Positions 1 to 8,152 of a stretch of DNA of 64,000 bases are shown one piece after another. The notes below the pieces were generated by a model that did no database searches, had not been told where the DNA came from, and was given only the letters and a program-made list of their open reading frames with translations. Within the stretch, counting starts at the first letter, position 1. Each line of letters opens with the position of its first letter. Position numbers and translations under genes: made by a program. Source of the stretch: Abiotrophia defectiva ATCC 49176 (GTDB lineage: Bacteria > Bacillota > Bacilli > Lactobacillales > Aerococcaceae); NCBI RefSeq assembly GCF_037041345.1, contig NZ_CP146287.1:1553501-1617500 (forward strand), in the 5' to 3' direction.

Positions 1-206
1 GCAAGTAAGCCCCAGACTACCATCCCCCAGAAGCCCTTCCAGGTCTTATTAGCCCCAAAAAGACGACGACCATCCCCTAGTAGGCGCCCAGCATCAATGG
101 GTTGGTTGACTGAGTCTAATAGGGAAGATTTACAAAATATCATATTAGCAATACCTGCCAATATGACTGGCATAAGAGTCAGATAAAGAGAGAGAATCAT
201 GGACAT
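1..206 (-). CDS. CDP-archaeol synthase-like (CarS/DUF46) membrane protein, N-terminal part
   Basis: Partial gene running off the left edge; about 68 N-terminal residues are present. Reading from ATG at 206 gives a hydrophobic first helix and then the signature PIDAGRLLGDGRRLFG followed by NKTWKGFWG. This matches the start of the CarS/DUF46 family, integral-membrane enzymes that transfer CMP from CTP to a phosphorylated lipid. Bacterial members of this family have no settled substrate. An AAAGGAA ribosome site lies about nine bases upstream, and a second in-frame ATG lies at 200. The gene has an unusually long leader (see 207-452). The family call rests on the motif alone. Confidence 0.75.
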   Translation of the reverse strand, partial: MSMILSLYLTLMPVILAGIANMIFCKSSLLDSVNQPIDAGRLLGDGRRLFGANKTWKGFWGMVVWGLL

Positions 207-452
207 GCTGCGTCATTCCTTTGAACTAATATAAGAACCAAACTGGCCGCATGAAAAGCAGCTAGTCGTCCGTCTCCTTGAAGAGAAGATAAGGAGCGAT
301 ATACAAAAAGAAGCTAGGTCCCCCCAGCCTCCGCAATCGCTACTTAGACCTCGTCCCTCTTGGAAGAGCTAGCGAGCTAGTCTGATCTGTCTCAGTCTTG
401 GCTCGCCTATTTTCTTACAAGATAAGAGGAGGGTCTGACTTATTATTTCTAT
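207..452 (-). promoter_or_regulatory. Long structured leader RNA of the CarS-like gene, or a small RNA
   Basis: About 240 bases separate the promoter at 453-482 from the ATG at 206, with no convincing ORF. Read on the minus strand, the region contains a two-tier hairpin. The outer stem pairs 401-407 with 371-377 (GGCGAGC with GCTCGCT), and an inner CTGA/TCAG stem lies inside it. Further along, GAGGCT (331-326) pairs with AGCTTC (315-310) and is followed by a run of U (309-305), like a weak intrinsic terminator. The arrangement fits either an attenuated leader or a separate RNA of about 140 nt. It does not match the T-box, SAM, FMN, TPP or M-box cores I can recognise. Confidence 0.45.
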
Positions 453-482
453 AGTATACCATCAACTCTATAATCAAAACAA
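453..482 (-). promoter_or_regulatory. Promoter of the CarS-like leader
   Basis: Minus-strand -35 TTGTTT (482-477), 18-base spacer, -10 TATACT (458-453). It predicts a transcript starting near 446. Confidence 0.5.
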
Positions 483-669
483 TATAGAACTCATATTCCT
501 TACCGTGCTTATACGCTAGATATCCTATATTATAGGGATTTGAAGCTAATTACTGTGATAATTTAGATTGGTATTTCATTATATATAGATCTACAAAAAG
601 GACTTTTATTATCATCTAGCGCAAATACTAACTTAGTATGCTTAATCCCTAGCCTTTCCCCCACAAAAA

Positions 670-693
670 AAGCTGACATCCTGAGATGTCAGC
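670..693 (-). terminator. Intrinsic terminator after the pot/GtrA operon
   Basis: A ten-base stem AGCTGACATC/GATGTCAGCT with a four-base loop is followed on the minus strand by seven T. It lies just after the stop of the GtrA-like gene. The stretch 483-669 beyond it is AT-rich and shows no gene. Confidence 0.9.
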
Positions 694-701
694 TTGATAC
701 T

Positions 702-1091
702 TTATTTTTCTAGCAAGAGTTTGCGAGTCAGGAAGTTGAAGACCATGACAATAGCTGTCACCGCCACCTTAGCTGGCATGACCGGCCAATGCATGGCATC
801 GACTGCCACCCACATGAGTCCAGCTGTAAGAGCTAAACCCAGTAAGCTTAAGATTAGAAAGAGCAAAAACTCTTGATGTTTTTGTTCCGGGCTAAACTTG
901 CTTTCGAAGGTGAAACGCATGCTTGCCCAGTAATTGAAGATGGTAGCTAGGACAAAGGCGATGAGGACTGCTAACTGATAATGCCAGCCCAGGATACCAT
1001 TGAGACCATAGACGATAGCAAAATCAATGAGTGTCGAGAGGCCACCGACCACCAAAAAGCTCAAAATTTGAGTCGATAATCTGGTTTTCAC
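702..1091 (-). CDS. GtrA-like family membrane protein
   Basis: 129 residues with four predicted membrane helices in the GtrA/DPMS-like arrangement. A first helix begins SFLVVGGLSTLIDFAIVYGL, then come helix 2 ending in the FNYWASMRFTF motif, a short basic loop, and two further helices ending in FNFLTRKLLL. Family members are thought to help move polyprenyl-phosphate-linked sugars across the membrane during glycan modification. It starts with GTG at 1091, and that codon overlaps the potD stop (TAGTG). GAGG sits seven bases upstream, so translation is probably coupled to potD. No glycosyltransferase partner lies next to it, so its substrate is unknown. Confidence 0.8.
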   Translation of the reverse strand: MKTRLSTQILSFLVVGGLSTLIDFAIVYGLNGILGWHYQLAVLIAFVLATIFNYWASMRFTFESKFSPEQKHQEFLLFLILSLLGLALTAGLMWVAVDAMHWPVMPAKVAVTAIVMVFNFLTRKLLLEK

Positions 1092-2164
1092 TATTTAGCC
1101 TCAATCTTGACCTCTAAGAAATGGTCATTGTATTCAACAAGTTTGGCTTGCCCCAAGCCCTTATATACTTCTAAGCGAGCAATGAGCTCATCGTCAGGGT
1201 AGAAAGCCGTGTCTTGCGTTACATCTTCAGGTAACTGCTCCATCGCAGTCTTGTTGGGAGTTGCGTAACCAATATACTCGGCATTACGTGCTGCCACATC
1301 GGGGCGCAAGAGGAAGTTAATCAAGGCATAGGCACCTTCTACATTGCGCGCTGTTTTAGGAATAACAATATTATCAAACCAGATGTTGGAACCTTCCTTA
1401 GGTACTGTATAAGCTAACTTAGGATTACGTTCCAAGGCAGTCTTGGCTTCCCCCGAAAAGGTAATACCGACGCCCGCTTCACCTTGAGATAGGTACATCT
1501 TAATCTCATCCGACACCATAGCCCGGATGTTTGGCATTAATTGCTTGAGCTTAACTGTCGCCAACTCAAGCGCTAGGTCATCCGTTTCATTGAGGGAGTA
1601 GCCCAAGGATTGGAGGCCAATTCCCATTACCTCACGTGCGCCATCATAAATCAGAATGTCATTACGCAATTCTGGTCGCCAGAGATCATTCCATGACTGG
1701 AAGTCTTCTTCGCTGTATTTGCTGGTGTCATACACAATTCCAAGGGTGCCCCAGAAGTAAGGAACAGAATACTTGTTATCCGGGTCGAAGTCTAGGTTCA
1801 AGAAACGTTGATCCAAGTGCTGTAGGTTGCTTAGCTTACTGTGATCCAAAGGCAAGACCATGCCGTCCTTCATCATTTCCTGAATCATGTACTCACTAGG
1901 AACCGTGATATCATAAGGAGTCCCACCTTGACGGATTTTAGCCATCATGGCCTCGTTAGAATCGAAGGTCTCATAGATGACCTTGTAGCCTGTCTCGGCC
2001 TCAAATTCCTTGAGTAGTTCTGGGTCGATATAATCGCCCCAGTTATAGAAGTTAATGACCTTGTCACCGGTATAGCCCTCTGCATGTTCCAACTGATACC
2101 GAACACCGAAGAGGACAGCACTAATAGCCAGAATCGCTAGAATCCCTTGAACAATCTTACGCAC
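1091..2164 (-). CDS. potD: Spermidine/putrescine ABC transporter substrate-binding protein
   Basis: 357 residues and full length for PotD, the extracellular polyamine receptor. The mature part begins NFYNWGDYIDPELL, followed by YETFDSNEAM and PYFWGTLGIVYD, all typical of the family. The N-terminus is an uncleaved-looking membrane helix with no lipobox cysteine, so the protein is probably held by that helix. It starts with GTG at 2164 behind GGGAGG and overlaps potC by eight bases. It is the last transporter gene of the operon. Confidence 0.95.
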   Translation of the reverse strand: MRKIVQGILAILAISAVLFGVRYQLEHAEGYTGDKVINFYNWGDYIDPELLKEFEAETGYKVIYETFDSNEAMMAKIRQGGTPYDITVPSEYMIQEMMKDGMVLPLDHSKLSNLQHLDQRFLNLDFDPDNKYSVPYFWGTLGIVYDTSKYSEEDFQSWNDLWRPELRNDILIYDGAREVMGIGLQSLGYSLNETDDLALELATVKLKQLMPNIRAMVSDEIKMYLSQGEAGVGITFSGEAKTALERNPKLAYTVPKEGSNIWFDNIVIPKTARNVEGAYALINFLLRPDVAARNAEYIGYATPNKTAMEQLPEDVTQDTAFYPDDELIARLEVYKGLGQAKLVEYNDHFLEVKIEAK

Positions 2165-2984
2165 GGCGACGGCCTCCCTTCTGTGCCTTAGCCATACGAT
2201 TGAGTCGGCGTTGTTCCCCTGTTTGGATGAAGTAATAAGCGATTACCAAAATCAAACTCATGATAAACATCAAAGTAGAGATAGCGTTGATTTCAAGGCT
2301 AATACCGCGACGTGCACGCGAGTAGATTTCAACTGATAAGGTTGAGAAACCATTCCCTGCCAAGAAGAAGGTGACTGCAAAGTCATCCAGAGAATAGGTA
2401 AAGGCCATGAAGAAACCGGCCATAATCCCTGACGCGATGCTTGGCAAGACTACTCGAGTCAAGACTTGGAAGTAGTTAGCCCCCAAGTCCTGAGCAGCCG
2501 TCACCATGGTATCATTCATTTCATAGAGACGCGGTAGTACCATTAGGACTACAATTGGGACGTTGAAGGCAATGTGAGCCAAGAGAACACTAAAGAAACC
2601 TAATTGAATGGCCAAGAGGCTGAAGAGAATGAGGAAACTTGCCCCAATCATAACGTCAGGCGTTACCATCAGAATATTGTTAAGGTTCAGTACTAACTGG
2701 CGCTTAGATTTCTGTCTCAAATAATAAATCATAATTGCCCCTAAGGTCCCAATGGCTGTTGCCAACAAGGCTGATAAGAGGGCTAAAATGAAGGTGTTGA
2801 GAATGAAAATCATAAGACGGGTATCGCCAAAGACCTTGGTATAGTGGTCTAAAGTAAAGCCAGTAAAACTATTCATATCCCCTCCTGCATTAAAGGAGTA
2901 GAAAATCAAATAGAAAATTGGCAAGTAGAGAACGGCGAACATAAACCAGAGATATAGGTTAGAAAACTTAAAAATCTTATTCAT
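2157..2984 (-). CDS. potC: Spermidine/putrescine ABC transporter permease PotC
   Basis: 275 residues with six membrane helices. The cytoplasmic EAA-type loop (MVTAAQDLGANYFQVLTRVV) contacts the ATPase PotA. It pairs with PotB to form the membrane channel for polyamine uptake. The gene overlaps potB by eight bases at its start and potD by eight at its end, as expected for a tightly translated operon. Confidence 0.95.
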   Translation of the reverse strand: MNKIFKFSNLYLWFMFAVLYLPIFYLIFYSFNAGGDMNSFTGFTLDHYTKVFGDTRLMIFILNTFILALLSALLATAIGTLGAIMIYYLRQKSKRQLVLNLNNILMVTPDVMIGASFLILFSLLAIQLGFFSVLLAHIAFNVPIVVLMVLPRLYEMNDTMVTAAQDLGANYFQVLTRVVLPSIASGIMAGFFMAFTYSLDDFAVTFFLAGNGFSTLSVEIYSRARRGISLEINAISTLMFIMSLILVIAYYFIQTGEQRRLNRMAKAQKGGRRRA

Positions 2985-3795
2985 GAGTCATAGCCCCCTT
3001 ATCCTTACGGTCGCGGGTTAAGTACATGACTAGCACCATGAGCACCATGAGGACGACCCCAATGGTGGAACCCATGCCTCGGTTCTGAGTGACCATGAAG
3101 TGTTGTTCAACGGCTGTCCCCAAGGTAATGACCCGGTTCCCACCAATGAGACGAGTCAACATGAAGAGGGACAAGGACGGAATAAAGACCGCCTGAATCC
3201 CTGAACGCACGCCGGGCATAGACAGTGGGAAGACAACGCGACGAAGGGTCGCCCATTTTGAGGCCCCTAAGTCTGAAGATGCTTCCATCAAGGAATGTGG
3301 AATCTCCGTAATAGAGTTATAAATTGGCATAATCATAAATGGCAATTCGATATAACCAGCTACCAAGAGAAAGGCCGCATCGGTAAAGAGTAACTGCTTA
3401 GGTCCAATCCCCATAAAGGTCAGGAATTGGTTGACTGAGCCAGTCTGACTCAAGAGGCCGATGAAGGCATAAGCCTTAAGCAAGAGGTTAATCCAGGTTG
3501 GCAGCAAGACCAAAAGCATCCAGAGCTGACGGTGCTTTGTTTTGCTAAGCAGATAGGCCATAGGATAGCTAAGAGCTAGCGTAATTATGGTCAAGAGCCC
3601 AGCATAGATAAAGGAGTTCATAGTCATCTTGATATAGTTAATAGAAGAAAAATACTCAGCATAGTTGGCCAAGGTAAAGTTCCCATGAATATCAAAGAAG
3701 GAAGAACCCAAAACTAAGACCAAGGGTAAAATAACGAAGAGACCTAGCCAGAGATAATAAGGAATAGCATAGAGATGGTTATACTTGCGGTTCAT
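2977..3795 (-). CDS. potB: Spermidine/putrescine ABC transporter permease PotB
   Basis: 272 residues with six membrane helices. The EAA loop (SLMEASSDLGASKWATLRRV) docks with PotA. It is the second permease of the polyamine importer and lies ten bases after potA. Length and order (potA-potB-potC-potD) match the usual Firmicutes operon. Confidence 0.95.
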   Translation of the reverse strand: MNRKYNHLYAIPYYLWLGLFVILPLVLVLGSSFFDIHGNFTLANYAEYFSSINYIKMTMNSFIYAGLLTIITLALSYPMAYLLSKTKHRQLWMLLVLLPTWINLLLKAYAFIGLLSQTGSVNQFLTFMGIGPKQLLFTDAAFLLVAGYIELPFMIMPIYNSITEIPHSLMEASSDLGASKWATLRRVVFPLSMPGVRSGIQAVFIPSLSLFMLTRLIGGNRVITLGTAVEQHFMVTQNRGMGSTIGVVLMVLMVLVMYLTRDRKDKGAMTHE

Positions 3796-3805
3796 AGGCC
3801 CCCTC

Positions 3806-4897
3806 CTAGTCTTCGTACTGTTCTAGGCGGGCATCGAAATCTTCTTCCGACTCATTGAAGCGCATTACGTGGATGGCATCTGGTTCAAAGAAGAGACCTA
3901 CTTTGGCCCCAGCGGTCACCTTCTTAGTGGTATGAATCATCCACTCGTTGCCATCTTCGTCATAGGCGATGACTTCGTTGAAGACGCCACGGAAAAGCAT
4001 GGTATCGACGGTCGCAATCAGCTTGCCCTTTTCAGGCGTGGTTACGTCGATATCTTCGGGACGGATAACAATCTCAACCATTTCACCAGCTGGAATACCA
4101 GCATCCTCACAGTCAAAGACCTTACCAACAAATTCTACGCGGTAATCTTCAATCATGCGGGCATCCACAATGTTAGATTCACCGATAAAGTCGGCAACAT
4201 AGTGGTTAATTGGTTCATCGTAAATGTCTACTGGGGTCCCTGATTGGATAATTTCCCCGTTATTCATGACAAAAATCCAGTCGGACATGGCAAGCGCTTC
4301 TTCCTGGTCATGAGTGACGAAGACGAAGGTAATGCCTAGTCGACGTTGCAGTTCACGCAATTCGTACTGCATATCGGTACGTAACTTCAAGTCCAGAGCT
4401 GATAGAGGCTCATCTAGCAAGAGCACTTCTGGCTCATTTACCAAGGCACGGGCGATAGCCACACGTTGGCGCTGACCCCCAGACATTTCAGAGATTGCAC
4501 GATTCTCATAACCTGAGAGTCGGACCATCTTGAGGGCTTCCGTTACCTTTTCCTTAATTGTTGCCTTATCTACCTTTTTAACAGATAGACCGAAGGCAAT
4601 ATTGTCGTAAACATTCATATGAGGGAAGAGGGCATAGTCTTGAAAGACTGTATTGACCTTCCGTTGATTGGCAGGCACGTCTGTGACCGGCTCACCATCC
4701 AAATAAACCTGACCACTAGTGGCCGAAGAAAAGCCTGCGATAATTCGTAAGATAGTTGTCTTACCGCAGCCAGAGGGACCTAATAAGGTATAGAACTTGC
4801 CTTTTTCAAGCTCCATATCAATCGACTTTAAGACTTGCTGGTCATCATAAGACTTAGTAACGCCTTTGAGAACCACGCTGTATTGCGTTTTATTCAT
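3806..4897 (-). CDS. potA: Spermidine/putrescine ABC transporter ATPase PotA
   Basis: 363 residues. The N-terminal ATPase domain has Walker [10 protein letters not shown], signature motif [15 protein letters not shown], Walker [13 protein letters not shown] and the switch histidine in VFVTHDQEE. After residue 240 comes a TOBE-type regulatory domain found in polyamine and spermidine ATPases. It drives polyamine import with PotB, PotC and PotD. It is first in the operon and has a consensus promoter at 4997-5025. It is the only importer ATPase in this window. Confidence 0.95.
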   Translation of the reverse strand: MNKTQYSVVLKGVTKSYDDQQVLKSIDMELEKGKFYTLLGPSGCGKTTILRIIAGFSSATSGQVYLDGEPVTDVPANQRKVNTVFQDYALFPHMNVYDNIAFGLSVKKVDKATIKEKVTEALKMVRLSGYENRAISEMSGGQRQRVAIARALVNEPEVLLLDEPLSALDLKLRTDMQYELRELQRRLGITFVFVTHDQEEALAMSDWIFVMNNGEIIQSGTPVDIYDEPINHYVADFIGESNIVDARMIEDYRVEFVGKVFDCEDAGIPAGEMVEIVIRPEDIDVTTPEKGKLIATVDTMLFRGVFNEVIAYDEDGNEWMIHTTKKVTAGAKVGLFFEPDAIHVMRFNESEEDFDARLEQYED

Positions 4898-4910
4898 TAC
4901 ATTGCTCCTG

Positions 4911-4987
4911 TTGCCCCCATAGGGGTTATTTTTTCGACAATTATTGACTCCTTTTGGGCAGTTTTTTTGCCATGAGGGGACCCCTCA
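4911..4987 (-). promoter_or_regulatory. Hairpin-rich leader of the pot operon
   Basis: Two compact inverted repeats lie between promoter and start codon: TGAGGGG/CCCCTCA (4973-4987) and a CCCC/GGGG pair around 4915-4926. The second lies close to the ribosome site (ACAGGAG). They could tune translation of potA. I do not recognise a known riboswitch class. Confidence 0.35.
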
Positions 4988-4996
4988 CTGAGTTTG

Positions 4997-5025
4997 ATTA
5001 TAGCAGTTATGGTAGGGAATTACAA
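4997..5025 (-). promoter_or_regulatory. Promoter of the potABCD operon
   Basis: Minus-strand -35 TTGTAA (5025-5020), 17-base spacer ending TGC, -10 TATAAT (5002-4997). This is a good sigma-A promoter with an extended -10. Confidence 0.8.
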
Positions 5026-5061
5026 TGTAAAAAACTGAGACTAAACTCAGCCTGAAAAAAG

Positions 5062-5089
5062 AAAAAAACTCGCCTAGCAAAAGGCGAGT
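5062..5089 (-). terminator. Terminator of the tRNA-Lys gene
   Basis: ACTCGCC/GGCGAGT stem (5083-5089 with 5068-5074) followed on the minus strand by seven T. It lies directly after the tRNA. Confidence 0.9.
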
Positions 5090-5093
5090 AAAA

Positions 5094-5166
5094 TGGGGGT
5101 ATAGGGACTCGAACCCTAGACCCAATGATTAAGAGTCATTTGCTCTACCAACTGAGCTATACCCCC
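5094..5166 (-). tRNA. tRNA-Lys (anticodon CTT)
   Basis: A 73-base gene that folds as a complete cloverleaf. It has a seven-pair acceptor stem (GGGGGTA/TACCCCC), a D arm with AGTTGGTA, an anticodon loop CTCTTAA (anticodon CTT, reads AAG), a T loop TTCGAGT and discriminator A. The terminal CCA is not encoded. It has its own promoter (5193-5221) and terminator, so it is a single-gene unit. Confidence 0.95.
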
Positions 5167-5192
5167 GTAAAGCTTAAATAGCTTACTTCATT

Positions 5193-5221
5193 ATCTTACA
5201 CCTGTTTTCAGCAAATTTCAA
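5193..5221 (-). promoter_or_regulatory. Promoter of tRNA-Lys
   Basis: Minus-strand -35 TTGAAA (5221-5216), 17-base spacer, -10 TAAGAT (5198-5193), about 27 bases before the tRNA. Confidence 0.65.
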
Positions 5222-5296
5222 GTCCTAAAGTCAAGAAAATACGAAAAAATTCTCTAGCTTTTCCCTAACCTATACGCAGCTACCTAGATACAAAAT

Positions 5297-5322
5297 AGCG
5301 CCTGCCCTAATGGGCAAGCGCT
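5297..5322 (-). terminator. Terminator of clpP
   Basis: AGCGC/GCGCT and TGCCC/GGGCA pairs form a stem with an ATTA loop, followed by ATTTTG on the minus strand, just after clpP. Confidence 0.75.
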
Positions 5323-5330
5323 GCTTGAAA

Positions 5331-5927
5331 TTATTTTTTGAGATTCTTAGAATTGGTCATGATGGCATCAACCAGGCCATATTTAACCGCCTCTTCAGCT
5401 GACATGTAGTTGTCGCGATCTGTATCGCGGGCAATAACCTTAAGGGTTTGACCAGTACGTTCGGCCAAAATCTTGTTAAGCGTATCGCGAGTCTTCAAAA
5501 TATGCTTTGCGGCAATTTCAATTTCGGTCGCTTGACCTTGGGCTCCACCCAAAGGTTGGTGAATCATCACTTCTGCGTTAGGTAAGGCATAGCGTTTGCC
5601 CTTTTCCCCTGCCGCTAGAAGGAAAGCCCCCATAGAAGCCGCCATCCCGATTACGATAGTTTGTACATCGGCATTGATGAAGTTCATAGTATCGAAGATA
5701 GCTAAACCGGCAGAGACACTCCCACCTGGTGAATTAATATAGAGATAAATGTCCTTGTCAGGATCTTGGGCATCCAAGAATAAGAGTTGGGCAATTACAC
5801 TGTTAGCCACCGCATCATCAATAGGACCGGATAACATGACAATACGGTCTTTTAAGAGTCGTGAATAAATATCGTAGGCGCGTTCGCCACGTGACGATTG
5901 TTCAATGACTGTAGGAATTAAGTTCAT
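5331..5927 (-). CDS. clpP: ATP-dependent Clp protease proteolytic subunit
   Basis: 198 residues, the normal length. ClpP forms a 14-subunit barrel that degrades proteins fed by Clp ATPases such as ClpX, ClpC or ClpE. The catalytic serine is in GMAASMGAF, the histidine in [11 protein letters not shown] and the aspartate in [13 protein letters not shown]. The gene stands alone between its own promoter and terminator. A CtsR-type operator overlaps the promoter, which fits heat-shock control of clpP in Lactobacillales. Confidence 0.97.
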   Translation of the reverse strand: MNLIPTVIEQSSRGERAYDIYSRLLKDRIVMLSGPIDDAVANSVIAQLLFLDAQDPDKDIYLYINSPGGSVSAGLAIFDTMNFINADVQTIVIGMAASMGAFLLAAGEKGKRYALPNAEVMIHQPLGGAQGQATEIEIAAKHILKTRDTLNKILAERTGQTLKVIARDTDRDNYMSAEEAVKYGLVDAIMTNSKNLKK

Positions 5928-5974
5928 TCCCTTTCCTCCTTCGGATTCGGCTCTGAGCCGATTACTACTGTCTC

Positions 5975-6004
5975 AGTATACCCTTTTGGTCAATAAAGGT
6001 CAAG
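5975..6004 (-). promoter_or_regulatory. clpP promoter with overlapping CtsR operator
   Basis: The promoter is TTGACC (6003-5998), 17-base spacer, TATACT (5980-5975). On the plus strand, 5988-6004 reads GGTCAATAAAGGTCAAG. This fits the CtsR heptamer-repeat consensus RGTCAAANANRGTCAAA with two mismatches. The operator covers the -35 box and half the spacer, so CtsR binding should block transcription until heat or misfolding stress. Confidence 0.8.
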
Positions 6005-6058
6005 CAGGATGCTCCTACATCAGCTCTGCTAGGCAAGCGACAAGGGCAAAAGAAAAAA

Positions 6059-6076
6059 GCCATCCGATTGGATGAC
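6059..6076 (-). terminator. Terminator of yceD-rpmF
   Basis: GTCATCC/GGATGGC stem with a four-base loop, followed by six T on the minus strand. Confidence 0.85.
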
Positions 6077-6095
6077 TTCCTCAACATTACTATAA

Positions 6096-6275
6096 TTAAG
6101 CTTCCTTGGCTACGACTTGTTTGCCGTCGTAGTAACCACAGTTTGAGCATACACGGTGACTTAAACGTAATTCACCACACTCAGGACAAGGGTTCATTCC
6201 TGGAACAACTAATTTGAAATGGGTACGACGTCTGTTTTTACGTGCTTTTGAAGTTCTTCTCTTTGGTACTGCCAT
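6096..6275 (-). CDS. rpmF: 50S ribosomal protein L32
   Basis: 59 residues, beginning [19 protein letters not shown] as in zinc-type L32. Two cysteine pairs, CPEC (30-33) and CSNC (43-46), form the zinc ribbon, so this is the C+ form. The ribosome site is AGGAGGTG before ATG at 6275. It follows yceD by 38 bases, the standard yceD-rpmF pair that couples rRNA processing with an early large-subunit protein. Confidence 0.97.
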   Translation of the reverse strand: MAVPKRRTSKARKNRRRTHFKLVVPGMNPCPECGELRLSHRVCSNCGYYDGKQVVAKEA

Positions 6276-6313
6276 GGTTTACACCTCCTGAAAAATTTGT
6301 GGAATGAATAAGA

Positions 6314-6865
6314 TTACTCATCCGCATTGGCTTCGTTTAATAGAGCTCTTAGATTAGCAAAGCGTGGGTCCCCTGCTTCCGATGACTGACGTTCTAGACT
6401 TGCTAGATAATCCGTCTCCGTCAACACAGCCCAATCCTTGCCACTTGGTAATGCAGCCGTCTCTTCCTCTTCACCAACGACACGCATTGGGAGATTCAAT
6501 AGTAAGGCATCGATGACTGCTAACTCGAGGTCGATATAATCGTGTTCGAGCACAATTGTCGTCTCCTCGTACTCATCGGCATTCGCATCATATTCCGGCA
6601 TCACATAGCGTTCGTCAATCGGAACTTGTAAATGAACCGGCACAGGTTCTAAGCTGCGAGTTGATGGCAATGTCATCACTGTACTTGCGGTACAATGCAA
6701 GAATATTTCCTGTCCATGAGCAACGAAATAACCTGTTACTTGAACGGGAGTTAAATGGAGAATTGACGGTTCCATCGCTTGCACCTTGGCCGCCACATCC
6801 AATTCGACATCGAAGTGGAGTAGCTCTTCCTTGTGGTCGCGAATTTTACGTAAGGTCCATTTCAT
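6314..6865 (-). CDS. yceD: YceD/DUF177 rRNA accumulation protein
   Basis: 183 residues of the DUF177 family, which is linked to accumulation of 23S rRNA and is nearly always followed by rpmF, as here. The family regions VHLQVPIDERYVMPEYDA and the acidic C-terminal half with LPSGKDWAVLTE are recognisable. The gene has a perfect sigma-A promoter 30-60 bases upstream, which fits high growth-linked expression. Confidence 0.9.
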   Translation of the reverse strand: MKWTLRKIRDHKEELLHFDVELDVAAKVQAMEPSILHLTPVQVTGYFVAHGQEIFLHCTASTVMTLPSTRSLEPVPVHLQVPIDERYVMPEYDANADEYEETTIVLEHDYIDLELAVIDALLLNLPMRVVGEEEETAALPSGKDWAVLTETDYLASLERQSSEAGDPRFANLRALLNEANADE

Positions 6866-6893
6866 CTAATATCACCTCTAAAACGACTCTTGT

Positions 6894-6922
6894 ATTATAC
6901 TTAAATTTTAGGGTCCTGTCAA
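6894..6922 (-). promoter_or_regulatory. Consensus promoter of yceD-rpmF
   Basis: Minus-strand TTGACA (6922-6917), 17-base spacer, TATAAT (6899-6894). Both hexamers are perfect. Confidence 0.9.
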
Positions 6923-6964
6923 TCGTTTCTGGCCCCTTTTCAGCCTAGCTTTCTAATTTTTTTG

Positions 6965-8128
6965 TCAAAGAAAGCTGAGAACTTGTTTAGGTTGGACTTG
7001 TGACTGAATCTGTCCTCCCGGGCGTAACTGGTAGATTGCGTCCGCAACTAAATTCCAGCCATAATCCTTCTCATAAGCAGGTTTATATTGGCTAAAGACA
7101 CTTAAATCCTCTCGCTTACGCCAAGCCCCCAGCCAAGGTCGCCCCGCTTGAGAGGCATCTAACAATCTGAAGGCTTGGGGTGTCGTTTCCCGGTTAAAGG
7201 CAGTCACTGCCGTCTGAGGAATTTGCAAGAGAATGGCCATGGCAACTCGCTGAATGGCAGCTTGAGTCCAACGTTTGGAAATCATAGCTTGACGCCAGTC
7301 CTCCCATTTCTCCTTAATCTCAGCTTGAGACTTAAGGCGATTGGCTAAACCTTCTTTGACACCGGCTATTTGCTCTAGAGAAGCCGGCGGTTGGGTCAGT
7401 AACTGATAGCGCAGGTAAGGCCAGTAGGCTGACCAAGGTGCATCCAGTTCAGGACTAAGCTGGCCCTGGAGGTCAGGTGCTAAATCTGCCGTTATTTCCT
7501 GGCCCTGGCGAAAGGCTTGGCGAATAGCAGACCCACTCAGTATAGGCTGGCCATCTTCAGTTTCCTGCAAGCGAGGTAAGCCTAAGACCTGACAATCAGG
7601 GGCTAGCTGAGCGAGTGTCTTAAGATACTGAAGCCCCAGCTGGTGATTGGCCTGCCAAGGCGCTAGATCCGACCAATCAGCCAGAGACTGAATAGCCACT
7701 TGATAGGCTGCCGGGTAGGCTAACCCAGTCTTGAGCGCATCTTGAATGCCCTTGTCGATATGAGCCTGATGCTGAGCTTCCCAAGCTAAGAAGTCCTTAA
7801 GCTGAGCAATCTGGGCACTTTCTGTTCCAAAGACAATCCGCTCCACACCTAACTTGGCTAAGATAGCCATCCCATGTCGACCAAAGTAATCCGCTGACTG
7901 CAAACTTGCCAGGGTCGGTAATTCAATCACTAAATCAGCCCCCGCGGCTACTGCAGCCTGAGCCCGATGCCATTTGTCTATGATGGCAAACTCACCGCGT
8001 TGGACCACATTACCGCTCATCAAAACCAGAATCTGGTCCTGAGGAAAGTGTTGCTTGACCCAGTCCAGTTGGTAGGCATGACCCCGATGTAGGGGATTAT
8101 ACTCCGCCAAAATTCCTATCAGGGCCAT
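6965..8128 (-). CDS. tmcAL: tRNA(Met) cytidine acetate ligase
   Basis: 387 residues. The N-terminus GILAEYNPLHRGHAYQL carries the HxGH nucleotidyltransferase motif (here HRGH), and VLMSGNVVQRGEFAIIDKWH follows. TmcAL uses acetate and ATP to make N4-acetylcytidine at the wobble base of elongator tRNA-Met (B. subtilis YlbM). The ribosome site is GGAGG before ATG. It ends the yqeG-to-tmcAL gene string, 24 bases after a methyltransferase. Confidence 0.92.
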   Translation of the reverse strand: MALIGILAEYNPLHRGHAYQLDWVKQHFPQDQILVLMSGNVVQRGEFAIIDKWHRAQAAVAAGADLVIELPTLASLQSADYFGRHGMAILAKLGVERIVFGTESAQIAQLKDFLAWEAQHQAHIDKGIQDALKTGLAYPAAYQVAIQSLADWSDLAPWQANHQLGLQYLKTLAQLAPDCQVLGLPRLQETEDGQPILSGSAIRQAFRQGQEITADLAPDLQGQLSPELDAPWSAYWPYLRYQLLTQPPASLEQIAGVKEGLANRLKSQAEIKEKWEDWRQAMISKRWTQAAIQRVAMAILLQIPQTAVTAFNRETTPQAFRLLDASQAGRPWLGAWRKREDLSVFSQYKPAYEKDYGWNLVADAIYQLRPGGQIQSQVQPKQVLSFL

Positions 8129-8152
8129 GGTATAGCCTCCTTTCCTGACTCT

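Noticed and set aside
207-452. T-box or SAM riboswitch in the CarS-like leader
   Set aside because: No GGTGGNACC antiterminator core and no recognised SAM-binding core.
1636-1899. 87-residue plus-strand open frame within potD
   Set aside because: Antisense shadow of a well-supported transporter gene.
5965-6150. 61-residue minus-strand open frame between clpP and rpmF
   Set aside because: It spans the clpP promoter, the rpmF terminator and the end of rpmF; no ribosome site.
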